64,000 nucleotides of DNA from JBBEAM01 sp040882845 (GTDB taxonomy: Bacteria; Pseudomonadota; Alphaproteobacteria; Kiloniellales; DSM-21159), in contig JBBEAM010000007.1 in the NCBI GenBank assembly GCA_040882845.1, positions 496,001-560,000 on the forward strand, written 5' to 3'. The translations under genes and the position numbers were made by a program. Positions within the stretch are counted from its first letter, which is position 1; every line of letters begins with the position of its first letter. Positions 38,531 through 47,420 of this stretch are shown piece by piece. The notes under the pieces are model-generated. The model searched no databases. It had not been told where the DNA came from and saw only the letters and a program-made list of their open reading frames with translations.

Positions 38531-39763
38531 CTACTCGGCGGCGCGGGTGGACTTCTGTGCGGTTCCCCGTTCCCAGTCGGTGATGTAGTCGCGGGTCAGC
38601 GGCACGGCCTCCTGCTTGTGGGCCAGCTGGATCTGGAACACCATCTGGTCCATGTAGCGGAAGGAGACCTCGCAGCCGGCGAGATAGAAGTCCCACATCC
38701 GGCAGAAGCGGTCGTCGTAGAGCGTGCGCGCCCTGTCGATGTTGGCCTCGAAACGCTCGCGCCAGTGGCGCAGAGTCTCGGCGTAGTGCAGGCGCAGGAT
38801 CTCGATATCGGTGATATAGAGCCCGACATCCTCGATCGCCGCCGTGACCTCGGACAGAGAGGGCGTATAGCCCCCTGGAAATATGTACTTGCGCAGCCAG
38901 GGGTTGGTCGGCCCCGGCGGGCCCATGGTGCCGATGGCGTGCAGCAGCATCACGCCGTCCTCGGCGAGCACCGATTTCACCTTCCGGAAGAACTCGTGGT
39001 AGTGGGAGGAGCCGACATGCTCGAACATGCCGACCGAGACAATCCGGTCGTAGGTTCCCGGTTCCTCACGGTAATCGCGCAGGTGGAACTCGGTCCGCTC
39101 GGCCAGGCCTTCCTTCTCGGCGCGGGCGCGGCTGATCTTGAGCTGCTCCTCGGAAAGCGTCACGCCGGTGACCTTGGCGTCGGCCTCGCGGGCCAGATAG
39201 AGCCCCATGCCGCCCCAGCCCGAGCCGATATCGAGGATGTTCAGCCCCGGTTTGTCGAGCAGCAGCTTGGCGGCGATGTGCCGCTTCTTGTTGGTCTGGG
39301 CTTGCTCCAGCGTGTCCTGTTCCGAGGTGAAGTAGGCGCAGGAATACTGCCGGTCGTCGTCGAGGAAGAGATCGTAGAGCTCGCCCGAGAGATCGTAGTG
39401 GTGGGCGACATTGCGCCGCGCCCGGGAGATCGGATTGAAAGTGCGCAGATGGCGCAGGGGCACGGCGATTCTGCGGATCCAGCGGCGTAGGGGATGATTG
39501 CCGACGTTGCGGATGTTGCGCGAGGCGATGTCCAGGAAATCGTAGATCGAGCCCTGCTCCAGGACCAGATGTCCGTCCATATAGGCTTCGCCGACATGCA
39601 GCGTGGGATTGAGCAGCATCCGCAGCTCGGTCCAGCGGTTGGTGATGCGGATGGTGGCGGGCGGCCCTTCGCCATCCCCATAGGTGGCGCGCTTGCCTTT
39701 CGCATCGATCACCGTCAGTTCCCCGGTGGTGACGACCGCCTTGAAGAAACGATGCGCGAACAT
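38531..39763 (-). CDS. cfa: Cyclopropane-fatty-acyl-phospholipid synthase
   Basis: 410 residues. A helical N-terminal region (1-110) comes before the SAM-dependent domain with LDIGSGWGGMGLYLA near residue 175 and VSVGMFEHVG. The C-terminal part has FPGGYTPSLSEV and a Cys/His/Glu pattern typical of CFA synthases. It transfers a methylene from SAM to double bonds of membrane phospholipids. A membrane desaturase is also encoded in this window at 5648, so unsaturated substrates are expected. Confidence 0.92.
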   Translation of the reverse strand: MFAHRFFKAVVTTGELTVIDAKGKRATYGDGEGPPATIRITNRWTELRMLLNPTLHVGEAYMDGHLVLEQGSIYDFLDIASRNIRNVGNHPLRRWIRRIAVPLRHLRTFNPISRARRNVAHHYDLSGELYDLFLDDDRQYSCAYFTSEQDTLEQAQTNKKRHIAAKLLLDKPGLNILDIGSGWGGMGLYLAREADAKVTGVTLSEEQLKISRARAEKEGLAERTEFHLRDYREEPGTYDRIVSVGMFEHVGSSHYHEFFRKVKSVLAEDGVMLLHAIGTMGPPGPTNPWLRKYIFPGGYTPSLSEVTAAIEDVGLYITDIEILRLHYAETLRHWRERFEANIDRARTLYDDRFCRMWDFYLAGCEVSFRYMDQMVFQIQLAHKQEAVPLTRDYITDWERGTAQKSTRAAE

Positions 39764-39930
39764 GCCTGCCTCTAACTCACGACCCGATCCGGCGCACGGC
39801 TCCCCTTGGCCTTTCGACCCTTCACTCGGTCTGCCGAATCTCTTGTTTATCGGAAAATCGTAATAGAGCCGATTTGCCCTTGTCCAGAAGTTGAATTTCT
39901 CCGCTGCGGCAAAGAACCTCGGCTGAGGCG

Positions 39931-39966
39931 AAAAAAAACGGCGGCGCCAGCGCGGCGCCGCCGTTT
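39931..39966 (-). terminator. Intrinsic terminator of the rpsF-rpsR-rplI operon
   Basis: Read on the minus strand, a 13-bp stem (AAACGGCGGCGCC at one side, GGCGCCGCCGTTT at the other) with a five-base loop is followed by a run of eight T. It lies 23 bp after the rplI stop. It is one of the two clearest rho-independent terminators in the window. Confidence 0.9.
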
Positions 39967-39988
39967 CGATTCAAGCGCTTAGCGAGAG

Positions 39989-40615
39989 TTAAGCGGTCTT
40001 GCTTTCCTCGTCTTCGGCCTCTGCGGAGACTTCCGCGTCCTCGGCATCGGCTTCTGCGGCTTCCAGTTCCTCGACCGCCGCGATCACTTCCTCGCCGGCG
40101 GCCTCGGTCACGGCCTGCTGCTCCTCTGGCGTGATCTCGTGGCCGGTATGGGCCTGCACCTCGGCCTCGGTTTCCGAACGCGCGACATTGACGGTCACCG
40201 TGACCGAAACCTCGGGATGCAGGCGTACACGCACCGCATGCAGGCCGAGCACCTTGATCGGATTGTCGAGCAGCACCTGGCTGCGGCTCACGGTCGCTCC
40301 GGCCTCGGTCAGGGCGTCGGCGATGTCGCGGGCGCTGACCGACCCGTAGAGCTGGCCGGTGTCGCCGGCCTGACGGATCATCGTCACCGTCATGCCTTCG
40401 ACCTTCGTGGCGGCCGACTCAGCCTCTTCCTTGCGTTTGAGGTTCTCGGTCTCGAGCTGGGCGCGCTGCGATTCGAAGACTTCCATGTTCGCCTTGGTGG
40501 CGCGGAGGGCCTTCTTCTGCGGCAGCAGGAAGTTGCGGGCGAAACCGGGCTTCACCTTCACGACATCGCCCATCTGGCCGAGCTTCTCGATGCGTTCGAG
40601 CAGTATGATTTCCAT
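39989..40615 (-). CDS. rplI: 50S ribosomal protein L9
   Basis: 208 residues: the usual L9 (N-terminal VILLERIEKLGQMGDVVKVKPG-type domain, here beginning MEIILLERIEKLG, then GFARNFLLPQKKA, long helix, C-terminal domain to about 150). An extra acidic tail of about 55 residues is rich in Glu and Ala. The tail is absent from the E. coli protein (149 residues), but similar extensions occur in alphaproteobacteria. Last gene of the rpsF-rpsR-rplI operon, followed by a strong terminator. Confidence 0.96.
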   Translation of the reverse strand: MEIILLERIEKLGQMGDVVKVKPGFARNFLLPQKKALRATKANMEVFESQRAQLETENLKRKEEAESAATKVEGMTVTMIRQAGDTGQLYGSVSARDIADALTEAGATVSRSQVLLDNPIKVLGLHAVRVRLHPEVSVTVTVNVARSETEAEVQAHTGHEITPEEQQAVTEAAGEEVIAAVEELEAAEADAEDAEVSAEAEDEESKTA

Positions 40616-40631
40616 GTCTTTTCTCCCGCCT

Positions 40632-40889
40632 CTACTTCACGACGTAGGGCAGCAGGGCAAGGAAGCGCGCGCGCTTGATGGCGCGGGCGAGCTCACGCTG
40701 CTTCTTGGCCGAGACCGCGGTGATGCGGCTGGGCACGATCTTGCCGCGCTCCGAAACGAAACGCTGCAGCAGGCGCAGGTCCTTGTAATCGATCGCCGGC
40801 GCGTTGGGGCCGGAGAAGGGGCAGGACTTGCGGCGGCGGAAAAAGGGGCGGCGCGGTCCGCCGCCACGGCTGACGACTTCGATAGCCAT
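40632..40889 (-). CDS. rpsR: 30S ribosomal protein S18
   Basis: 85 residues, standard S18. It has a basic N-terminus, then FSGPNAPAIDYKDLRLLQRF and ERGKIVPSRITAVSAKKQRE, ending in LARAIKRARFLALLPYV. It binds S6 on the platform of the 30S subunit. It starts in TAATG overlap with the rpsF stop (one shared base) and is followed 16 bp later by rplI, so the three are one operon. Confidence 0.97.
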   Translation of the reverse strand: MAIEVVSRGGGPRRPFFRRRKSCPFSGPNAPAIDYKDLRLLQRFVSERGKIVPSRITAVSAKKQRELARAIKRARFLALLPYVVK

Positions 40890-41368
40890 TACTCATCCCC
40901 TCCCTTGCTTTCGGTGCTCGGCTCGCGGCGCGGGCCACGGTCGCGGTCGCCGCGATCCCCCCGGTCGCCGCGATCTCCACGATCCCCGCGGTCGCCACGG
41001 TAGCCGCCGCGGTCGCCTCCACGGCCGCCACGGTCGTCGCGGCGGTCCCGGCTCTGCATCATCGCAGAGGCGCCTTCCGTCAGCTCGTTCACCCGCACCG
41101 TGAGATAGCGCAGGATGTCCTCGTTGAAGCGCATGTTGCGCTCGAACTCCAGCACCGTGTCGGCGGGGGCGTCGATGTTCAAGAGGACGTAGTGCCCCTT
41201 GCGGTTCTTCTTGATGCGGTAGGCTAGGTTCTTCAGTCCCCAGTACTCTTGCGACTTCACCTCGCCGCCGTTGTCGGCGATGAGTTTCTGAAGCTCTTCC
41301 GTAAGAGTCTCGACTTGCGAGGCGGAGATGTCCTGGCGAGCGATCACGACGCTCTCGTATAAGGCCAT
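40889..41368 (-). CDS. rpsF: 30S ribosomal protein S6 with RGD-repeat tail
   Basis: 159 residues. Residues 1-105 are the S6 fold (ALYESVVIARQDISASQVE, YWGLKNLAYRIKKNRKGHYVLLN). The tail from about 106 on is an Arg/Gly/Asp repeat (GDRGD units) ending in an acidic SKGGDE. E. coli S6 also has a C-terminal extension, where glutamates are added by RimK, but RGD repeats of this length are unusual. The repeat also shows in the DNA as short GC-rich tandem units. Confidence 0.95.
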   Translation of the reverse strand: MALYESVVIARQDISASQVETLTEELQKLIADNGGEVKSQEYWGLKNLAYRIKKNRKGHYVLLNIDAPADTVLEFERNMRFNEDILRYLTVRVNELTEGASAMMQSRDRRDDRGGRGGDRGGYRGDRGDRGDRGDRGDRGDRDRGPRREPSTESKGGDE

Positions 41369-41507
41369 CCGATAAACTCCCTATGGCTGTTGGTGGGCCG
41401 GAGCCGCCACGCACCTGCGCGGATCGGCCGCTCGGCCCTATCCGGCCCCGCGCAGCAAAGGCGGTGGGACCGGCAAGGAGCGGTGGGTCTCCCCACCGAG
41501 GGCGCGG

Positions 41508-41535
41508 ACTATACAGATTTTCCCTTGCCCCGCAA
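41508..41535 (-). promoter_or_regulatory. Candidate promoter of rpsF-rpsR-rplI
   Basis: On the minus strand TTGCGG (41535-41530) and TATAGT (41513-41508) are 16 bp apart. The start codon of rpsF is about 140 bp downstream, leaving a long 5' leader that could hold a feedback site, though I see no recognisable S6:S18 binding structure. Confidence 0.45.
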
Positions 41536-41551
41536 GGTCTTTGCCCCCGGC

Positions 41552-41579
41552 TTGACAGCGCGCCGGGAGGGGCTATCAC
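41552..41579 (+). promoter_or_regulatory. Candidate promoter of fabD
   Basis: A consensus TTGACA (41552-41557) and TATCAC (41574-41579) are 16 bp apart, about 40 bp before the fabD start, which has GGGAGGG upstream. It is back to back with the rpsF promoter. Confidence 0.55.
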
Positions 41580-41620
41580 TGGCGCCCGATCAGGCGGGAT
41601 AAAACCAGGGAGGGGGCATC

Positions 41621-42574
41621 ATGAGCAAGGCATTCGTCTTTCCGGGGCAGGGCAGCCAGGCGGTCGGCATGGGCCGGGAGCTCTACGAAGCCTTTCCGGC
41701 CGCCCGCGAGGTCTTTCAGGAGGTCGACGACGCGCTGGGGCAGAAGCTCTCGAAGCTGATGTTCGAGGGCCCGGAGAGCGACCTCACCCTGACCGAGAAC
41801 GCGCAGCCGGCGCTGATGACCGTCTCCCTGGCCGTCCTGCGGGTATTGCAGCGCGAGGGGGGCTTCGAGCTGGGCGGCAAGGCGGCCTTCGTCGCCGGGC
41901 ATTCCCTGGGCGAGTATTCGGCGCTGGCCGCCGCCGGCGCACTGGAGCTGGCGGACACAGCACGGCTGCTGAAACAGCGCGGCCAGGCGATGCAGCGGGC
42001 GGTCCCGGTCGGCGAGGGCGCCATGGCGGCGCTGCTCGGCATGGACCTGGAGCAGGCACGCAAAGTCGCCGAAGAAGCCGCCGCAGGGGGCGAAGGCGAC
42101 GAGGTCTGCGCCCCGGCCAACGACAACGCGCCGGGCCAGGTGGTGCTCTCCGGCCATCTCGCCGCCATCGAGCGGGCCATCGAGCTCGCCAAGGAGCGCG
42201 GCGCCAAGCGGGCGATGATGCTTTCGGTCTCCGCGCCCTTCCACTGCGAACTGATGGCGCCGGCCGCCGATGTCATGGCCGGCGCCCTGGCCGAGGTCAC
42301 CCTGATGCCGCCGGCCTTGCCGCTGATCGCCAATGTCACCGCCGAACCGGTGAGCGACCCCGAGGATGTCCGCAGCCTGCTGGTGCAGCAGGTCACCGGC
42401 ATGGTGCGCTGGCGCGAGTCCGTGCTGTGCATGGCCGCCGAGGGAGTCGACACCCTGGTCGAGCTCGGGTCCGGCAAGGTGCTGACCGGCCTGACCCGCC
42501 GCATCGACAAGGAACTCACCGGCATCGCCGCCGGCACCCCCGCCGAGATCGAGGCGCTGCTGAAGCAGCTTTAG
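41621..42574 (+). CDS. fabD: Malonyl-CoA:ACP transacylase
   Basis: 317 residues. FPGQGSQAVGMG near the N-terminus, nucleophile Ser95 in GHSLGEYSA, catalytic His in APFHCELM near 206, and the QVTGMVRWRESV motif near 260. It loads malonyl groups on ACP to start each elongation. It is separated from fabG by a convergent monooxygenase gene (interlocked stop, TTAG) but clearly belongs to the fabD-fabG-acpP-fabF group. Confidence 0.96.
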   Translation: MSKAFVFPGQGSQAVGMGRELYEAFPAAREVFQEVDDALGQKLSKLMFEGPESDLTLTENAQPALMTVSLAVLRVLQREGGFELGGKAAFVAGHSLGEYSALAAAGALELADTARLLKQRGQAMQRAVPVGEGAMAALLGMDLEQARKVAEEAAAGGEGDEVCAPANDNAPGQVVLSGHLAAIERAIELAKERGAKRAMMLSVSAPFHCELMAPAADVMAGALAEVTLMPPALPLIANVTAEPVSDPEDVRSLLVQQVTGMVRWRESVLCMAAEGVDTLVELGSGKVLTGLTRRIDKELTGIAAGTPAEIEALLKQL

Positions 42575-42918
42575 GCGTCGTTTGCCGCCTTGGAGTCCGG
42601 CGGGGCCTGGCGGCGGTCGTGCATGCCATAGGCGCGGAGCACCTGGACCACCTGCAGGGAGTAGTCCTCGAACAGCGCGGTTCGGCCGGCCTTCTGCGCC
42701 GCGCGATGCTTTTCCAACCTGCGCCATTCCTCGATGGCCTCCTCGTCGCGCCAGAAGGACAGCGAGAGGATTTTGCCGGGCTCGGCGAGGCTCTCGAAGC
42801 GCTCGATCGAGATAAAGCCGTCGATCTCGGCGAGCAGGGGCCGCAGTTCGGCGGCGATGTCGAGATAGGCCTCCTGCCGGCCGGGCTTGGGTTTGACCTG
42901 GAAGATCACCGCCAGCAT
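42571..42918 (-). CDS. Antibiotic biosynthesis monooxygenase (ABM) domain protein
   Basis: 115 residues with the ferredoxin-like ABM fold: MLAVIFQVKPKPGRQEAYLD, then GFISIERFESLAEPGKILSLSFWRDEEAIEEWR, the order typical of the family. Similar proteins are annotated as heme-degrading or quinone-modifying enzymes, but most are uncharacterised. It lies on the opposite strand between fabD and fabG. Its stop codon overlaps that of fabD. Confidence 0.88.
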   Translation of the reverse strand: MLAVIFQVKPKPGRQEAYLDIAAELRPLLAEIDGFISIERFESLAEPGKILSLSFWRDEEAIEEWRRLEKHRAAQKAGRTALFEDYSLQVVQVLRAYGMHDRRQAPPDSKAANDA

Positions 42919-43066
42919 TGTTTCCTCCTTGCATCTGCGCCGCGCAGACCGCAGCTAGTTCCCATGCTGCCGCGCGCCTTGCCGCGCCGCGAGCGCAGTA
43001 TGAGAATAGCTGACTGTCACGGACGGCATCAAAATACGCCTGACGAAACGACAAAGGGGAGGACGG

Positions 43067-43804
43067 ATGTTCGATTTGACCGGTAAAGCGGCCCTGGTGA
43101 CCGGGGCCTCCGGCGGTATCGGCGGCGCCATTGCGCGCGCCCTGTATGCCCAGGGGGCGAGCGTCGGCCTCTCCGGTACCCGCAAGGAGGCACTGGAAGC
43201 GCTGCAGTCTGAGCTGGGCGCGCGGACCGCCGTGCTGCCCTGCAACCTCTCCGACGACTCGGCGGTCGATGCCCTGCCCAAGCAGGCCGAGGAGGCGCTG
43301 GGCAGTCTCGACATCCTGGTCAACAACGCCGGGCTGACCCGCGACAATCTGGCGATGCGGATGAAGGACGAGGAGTGGGACCAGGTGATCCGGGTCAATC
43401 TCGGCGCCGCCTTCCGTCTGACCCGTGCCAGCCTGCGCGGCATGATGAAGAAGCGCTGGGGCCGGGTGATCGGCATCACCTCGATTGTCGGCGTCACCGG
43501 CAATCCGGGGCAGTCGAACTACGCCGCCTCCAAGGCCGGGATGATCGGCATGTCCAAGGCGCTGGCCGCCGAGGTCGCCTCGCGTGGCATCACTGTCAAC
43601 TGCATCGCGCCGGGCTTCATCAAGACCGCCATGACCGACGCCTTGAACGAGGATCAGCGGGGTAAGCTGCTCGCCTCGATTCCGGCCGGGCGCCTGGGCG
43701 AAAGCGAGGATATCGCCGCCGCCGCGGTGTTTCTCGCCAGCGAGCAGGCGTCCTACATCACCGGCCAAACTTTGCATGTGAACGGCGGCATGGCCATGAT
43801 ATGA
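43067..43804 (+). CDS. fabG: 3-oxoacyl-ACP reductase FabG
   Basis: 245 residues, the classical length. Cofactor loop VTGASGGIGGAIAR (11-24), NNAG near 86-89, catalytic Ser139, Tyr152 and Lys156 (SNYAASKAG), and C-terminal ITGQTLHVNGGMAM. It performs the first NADPH-dependent reduction in fatty acid elongation. It starts after an AAAGGGGAGGACGG ribosome site and is followed by acpP with a 185-bp gap that may hold a promoter. Confidence 0.96.
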   Translation: MFDLTGKAALVTGASGGIGGAIARALYAQGASVGLSGTRKEALEALQSELGARTAVLPCNLSDDSAVDALPKQAEEALGSLDILVNNAGLTRDNLAMRMKDEEWDQVIRVNLGAAFRLTRASLRGMMKKRWGRVIGITSIVGVTGNPGQSNYAASKAGMIGMSKALAAEVASRGITVNCIAPGFIKTAMTDALNEDQRGKLLASIPAGRLGESEDIAAAAVFLASEQASYITGQTLHVNGGMAMI

Positions 43805-43854
43805 GAGTTGACCTGTGCGCCGTTTCCGGGCTCGCGCGGCGGGCGCGTCTTAGA

Positions 43855-43883
43855 TTGGCAAGCCAGTGGAGCTATGCTATGAG
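43855..43883 (+). promoter_or_regulatory. Candidate promoter of acpP
   Basis: TTGGCA (43855-43860) and TATGAG (43878-43883) are 17 bp apart in the fabG-acpP gap, about 105 bp before the acpP start. A separate acpP promoter would fit the high demand for ACP. The match is moderate. Confidence 0.35.
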
Positions 43884-43989
43884 GCGCGAAATCCGGCTAG
43901 CCCGGGGGTTTGAGTGGCTGCGCCGCGCAGCCGGTTGAGAACAGCGTCACGTGTCGATTAGGCGGGCGAAAATTAGAGGTTGAAAGAGC

Positions 43990-44223
43990 ATGAGCGATAC
44001 TGCCGAGCGGGTTAAGAAGATCGTCGTCGAGCATCTTGGCGTCGACGAGGACAAGGTTACCGACAACGCGAGCTTCATCGATGACCTCGGGGCCGACAGC
44101 TTGGACACGGTCGAGCTGGTCATGGCTTTCGAGGAGGAATTCGGCTGCGAAATCCCCGATGACGCCGCCGAAAAGATCGTGACCGTCAAGGATGCGATCG
44201 ATTTCATTCAGGAACACGCCTGA
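43990..44223 (+). CDS. acpP: Acyl carrier protein
   Basis: 77 residues, strongly acidic. Ser37 in the DSL motif (GADSLDTVELVM) carries the phosphopantetheine arm. The remaining helices and the final VKDAIDFIQEHA are canonical. It carries acyl intermediates for fatty acid synthesis and supplies lipid A and other pathways. Flanked by fabG and fabF. Confidence 0.98.
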   Translation: MSDTAERVKKIVVEHLGVDEDKVTDNASFIDDLGADSLDTVELVMAFEEEFGCEIPDDAAEKIVTVKDAIDFIQEHA

Positions 44224-44298
44224 TCCTGCGCATCGCGCCGTCGCGCAGCTGCGCGCGGCGCCACAGCGCCATTTGACCGAGAGAAATCCGATATCCTG

Positions 44299-45567
44299 AT
44301 GAGACGCGTGGTCGTCACCGGATTGGGTTTGGTCACGCCGCTGGGTACGGGCGTAAAGCCGGTCTGGGAGCGCCTGTTGAATGGCGAGTCCGGAATCAAC
44401 GCGGTCCAGAATTTCGATGTCTCCGACCTGCCGGCGAAGATCGCCGGGCAGCCGCCGCGCGGCGAGACCTCCGCAGGAGGCTTCAACGCCGACGATTGGA
44501 TGGAGCCGAAGGAGCAGCGCAAGGTCGACCGCTTCATCGTCTACGGCATGGCGGCCGCGCAGCAGGCCGTCGAGGATGCCGGATGGCAGCCGCAGGACGA
44601 AGAGAGTCTCGATCGCACCGGGGTTATGGTCGGTTCCGGCATCGGCGGTCTGGAAACCCTCTGCGAGGGCGCCATCACGGTGAACGAGAAGGGCCCTCGG
44701 CGCCTTTCTCCCTTCTTCATTCCCTCGGCTCTGATCAACCTGGTCTCTGGCCAGGTTTCGATCCGCTACGGTTTCCGCGGACCGAACCACGCTGTGGTCA
44801 CGGCCTGCTCGACCGGGGCTCACGCCATCGGCGACGCGGCGCGGCTGATCGCGTTCGACGACGCCGACGTGATGGTCGCCGGCGGCGCCGAAGCGACGGT
44901 CTGCCGCATGGGCATTGCAGGTTTCTCTGCGGCGCGCGCGCTTTCGACCCACTTCAACGACGAGCCGAGCAGGGCCTCGCGGCCCTGGGACCAAGCGCGC
45001 GACGGCTTCGTGATGGGCGAGGGCGCCGGCATCGTCGTGCTGGAAGAGTACGAGCACGCCAAAAAGCGCGGCGCCAAGATCTATGCCGAGGTGATCGGTT
45101 ACGGCATGAGCGGCGACGCACACCACATCACCGCGCCGGCCGAGGACGGCAATGGCGGCTATCGCGCGATGAAGGCGGCGATCAAACGCGCCGGGATCGA
45201 GGCCTCAGACGTCGACTACATCAATGCCCATGGCACCTCGACCCCGCTCGGCGACGTGATCGAGTTGAGCGCAGTGAAGCGCCTGCTGGGCGAAGACTCG
45301 GCGAAGCAGACGGCGATGTCCTCGACCAAGTCGGCGATCGGACACCTGCTCGGCGCCGCCGGCGCCGTCGAGGCGATCTTCTGCACCTTGGCGATCCGCG
45401 ACAACGTGGTGCCGCCGACCCTGAATCTCGACGATCCCTCCCCGGAGTGCGCTGGCATCGACCTGGTGCCGCATCAGGCCCAGGAGCGCATCGTCAACAC
45501 CGCGCTCAGCAACTCCTTCGGTTTCGGCGGCACCAATGCGAGCCTGGTGCTCGCCAAGCCGCACTGA
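44299..45567 (+). CDS. fabF: 3-oxoacyl-ACP synthase II
   Basis: 422 residues. Nucleophile Cys170 in VVTACSTGAHA, the two active-site His in INAHGTSTPLGD and AIGHLLGAAGA, and C-terminal NSFGFGGTNASL. It condenses malonyl-ACP with long acyl-ACP. ATG follows acpP by about 75 bp, and mltG starts 10 bp after its stop, so acpP-fabF-mltG probably form one transcript, as in many proteobacteria. Confidence 0.97.
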   Translation: MRRVVVTGLGLVTPLGTGVKPVWERLLNGESGINAVQNFDVSDLPAKIAGQPPRGETSAGGFNADDWMEPKEQRKVDRFIVYGMAAAQQAVEDAGWQPQDEESLDRTGVMVGSGIGGLETLCEGAITVNEKGPRRLSPFFIPSALINLVSGQVSIRYGFRGPNHAVVTACSTGAHAIGDAARLIAFDDADVMVAGGAEATVCRMGIAGFSAARALSTHFNDEPSRASRPWDQARDGFVMGEGAGIVVLEEYEHAKKRGAKIYAEVIGYGMSGDAHHITAPAEDGNGGYRAMKAAIKRAGIEASDVDYINAHGTSTPLGDVIELSAVKRLLGEDSAKQTAMSSTKSAIGHLLGAAGAVEAIFCTLAIRDNVVPPTLNLDDPSPECAGIDLVPHQAQERIVNTALSNSFGFGGTNASLVLAKPH

Positions 45568-45577
45568 TCCCACGCCC

Positions 45578-46561
45578 GTGCGCTGGCTGCTCAAGGCCGC
45601 GTCCTCGCTTCTCGTCATCGCCGTGGTGGTCGTGGCCGCGACCGCCTATTTCGGCTATCGGGAGTACGAGGAGCCGGGCCCGCTAAGGGCCGAAGCAACC
45701 CTGATCGTCCAGAGCGGCAGCGGCGTCGCCGCGATCGCCCGGCAGCTCGAGGACGCCAGGGTCATCGAGGACGCCAGGGTCTTCCGCGCCGCCGCCCGGA
45801 TCACCGACAAGGCTTCTAAGCTGCGTGCCGGCGAATACCGTTTCGAAGCTGGGATTTCCCTCGAGGAAACCCTCGATCTGCTGGTCTCCGGCGAAACCGT
45901 GGTGCGCAAGATCACCGTCCCCGAAGGCCTGACGTCCTTCGAAGTCGTGGCGCTGATCGAGAAGGCAGAGGGGCTGAGCGGGGAGATCGCCGAGCTGCCG
46001 GCCGAAGGCAGCCTGCTGCCCGAGACTTTGCACTTCACCTACGGCGATCCGCGCGCCGGCATCCTCGAACGGATGCGCGGCGACATGCAGGCGGCGCTGG
46101 AGGAGCTCTGGGCCGCGCGGGCCGAGAACCTGCCTGTCTCCACCCCGGAAGAGGCGGTGATCCTGGCTTCGATCGTGGAGAAGGAAACCGCCGTAGCCGA
46201 CGAGCGTCCTCTGGTCGCCAGCGTCTTCGTCAATCGCCTGAACCGGGGCATGCCGCTGCAGTCCGACCCCACCGTGGTCTACGCCCTGACGGAGGGCAAG
46301 GGGCCGCTGGGACGGGCGCTGACCCGAGCCGACTGGAAGGTCGACCACCCCTACAACACCTACGCCAATTCTGGCCTGCCGCCGGGGCCGATCGCCAATC
46401 CGGGCCGGGAGTCCCTCAGCGCCGCGCTCAATCCGGCGGAGAGCGAGTATCTTTATTTCGTCGCCGACGGCAGCGGCGGCCACGCTTTCGCCAAGACCCT
46501 GGCCGAGCACAACCGCAACGTCGCCAAGTGGCGGCGCATCCGCGACGCGGAGTCCGAGTAG
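45578..46561 (+). CDS. mltG: Endolytic peptidoglycan transglycosylase MltG
   Basis: 327 residues from the GTG at 45578. One N-terminal transmembrane helix (LLKAASSLLVIAVVVVAATA) is followed by a LysM-like subdomain and the YceG catalytic domain with VILASIVEKETAVADE (catalytic Glu), FVNRLNRGMPLQSDPTVVYAL, and YNTYANSGLPPGPIANPG. MltG cuts nascent glycan strands at the inner membrane and so sets their length. The fabF-mltG linkage is conserved. Confidence 0.93.
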   Translation: MRWLLKAASSLLVIAVVVVAATAYFGYREYEEPGPLRAEATLIVQSGSGVAAIARQLEDARVIEDARVFRAAARITDKASKLRAGEYRFEAGISLEETLDLLVSGETVVRKITVPEGLTSFEVVALIEKAEGLSGEIAELPAEGSLLPETLHFTYGDPRAGILERMRGDMQAALEELWAARAENLPVSTPEEAVILASIVEKETAVADERPLVASVFVNRLNRGMPLQSDPTVVYALTEGKGPLGRALTRADWKVDHPYNTYANSGLPPGPIANPGRESLSAALNPAESEYLYFVADGSGGHAFAKTLAEHNRNVAKWRRIRDAESE

Positions 46562-46562
46562 C

Positions 46563-47327
46563 TCAGCTCTTCTTCGGCAGGCCGCCCATGGCCCGGTCGG
46601 TCCAGCCCGGCGGCAGGGCGTTGAGCAGCCAGACCGCCGCGTAGAGCCGCAGGGGAAAGGCGATCCGCGCCTGGTTGCGGGCAAGCCCTTTCTCGACGAT
46701 ACCGGCGGCTTTCTCCGACGACATCAGCAGCGGCATGGGAAAGTCGTTGACCGCCGTCATGCGGCTCTCGACGAAGCCGGGGCAGATCACGGTGACGCCG
46801 ATCCCCTCCCGCGCCAGGGTCGGGCGCAGGGACTCGCCCCAGACCCGCACCGCCGCCTTTGAGCCGCAGTAGGCCGGCGCACCGGGAAAGCCGCGGAATG
46901 CGGCCAGGGAAGACATCACCGCGATCTGGCCGCGACGCCGGGCGCGCATGCGCGCCAGTGCCGGAAACAGGGTATTCATCACGCCGTCGAGATTGACCGC
47001 GTAGATCCGGCGCGCCTGTTCCTCGGTCTCGCCGTCCAGCCCCCCGGTGCCAGCGGAAACGCCGGCGTTGGCGATGGCGAGCTCGAGCGGGGCCTCGCTG
47101 TCGCAGGCCGCCACCCAGGCGGCCATGGCGCCGCCGTCGGTGACGTCCTGCACCTGGCATGAAACCTTGGCCCCGGCGGCACGGCAGGCGTCGGCAACGG
47201 CCTCCAGCCGGGCTGCGTCGCGGCCGCCGAGGAACAGCCGGCGTCCGGCGCGCGCGTAGCGGCGGGCGAGGGCCTCGCCGATTCCGCTGGAGGCGCCGGT
47301 GATCAGGATCGAGCTGGGGTCGCGCAT
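46563..47327 (-). CDS. SDR family oxidoreductase
   Basis: 254 residues from the ATG at 47327. The open frame continues upstream only as an antisense shadow of yicC. ITGASSGIGEALARRY (8-23) binds NAD(P); catalytic residues lie in VMSSLAAFRG and YCGSKAAV; a C-terminal hydrophobic stretch (LRLYAAVWLLNALPPG) suggests membrane association, as in retinol-dehydrogenase-like SDRs. Substrate unknown. One base separates its stop from that of mltG on the other strand. Confidence 0.88.
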   Translation of the reverse strand: MRDPSSILITGASSGIGEALARRYARAGRRLFLGGRDAARLEAVADACRAAGAKVSCQVQDVTDGGAMAAWVAACDSEAPLELAIANAGVSAGTGGLDGETEEQARRIYAVNLDGVMNTLFPALARMRARRRGQIAVMSSLAAFRGFPGAPAYCGSKAAVRVWGESLRPTLAREGIGVTVICPGFVESRMTAVNDFPMPLLMSSEKAAGIVEKGLARNQARIAFPLRLYAAVWLLNALPPGWTDRAMGGLPKKS

Positions 47328-47420
47328 CGCAGCCTTGCTTGTTGGCCTGGGCCCCCGAGTATATAAAGGCCGCAGCCGATTCCCACCATTCAGGCGGCCG
47401 TTCCGGCGCCGAGGAGTCCC

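Noticed and set aside
40920..41050. Short GC-rich tandem units that look like a repeat array
   Set aside because: They are in frame and encode the Arg-Gly-Asp tail of S6; unit lengths and lack of unique spacers exclude a CRISPR array.
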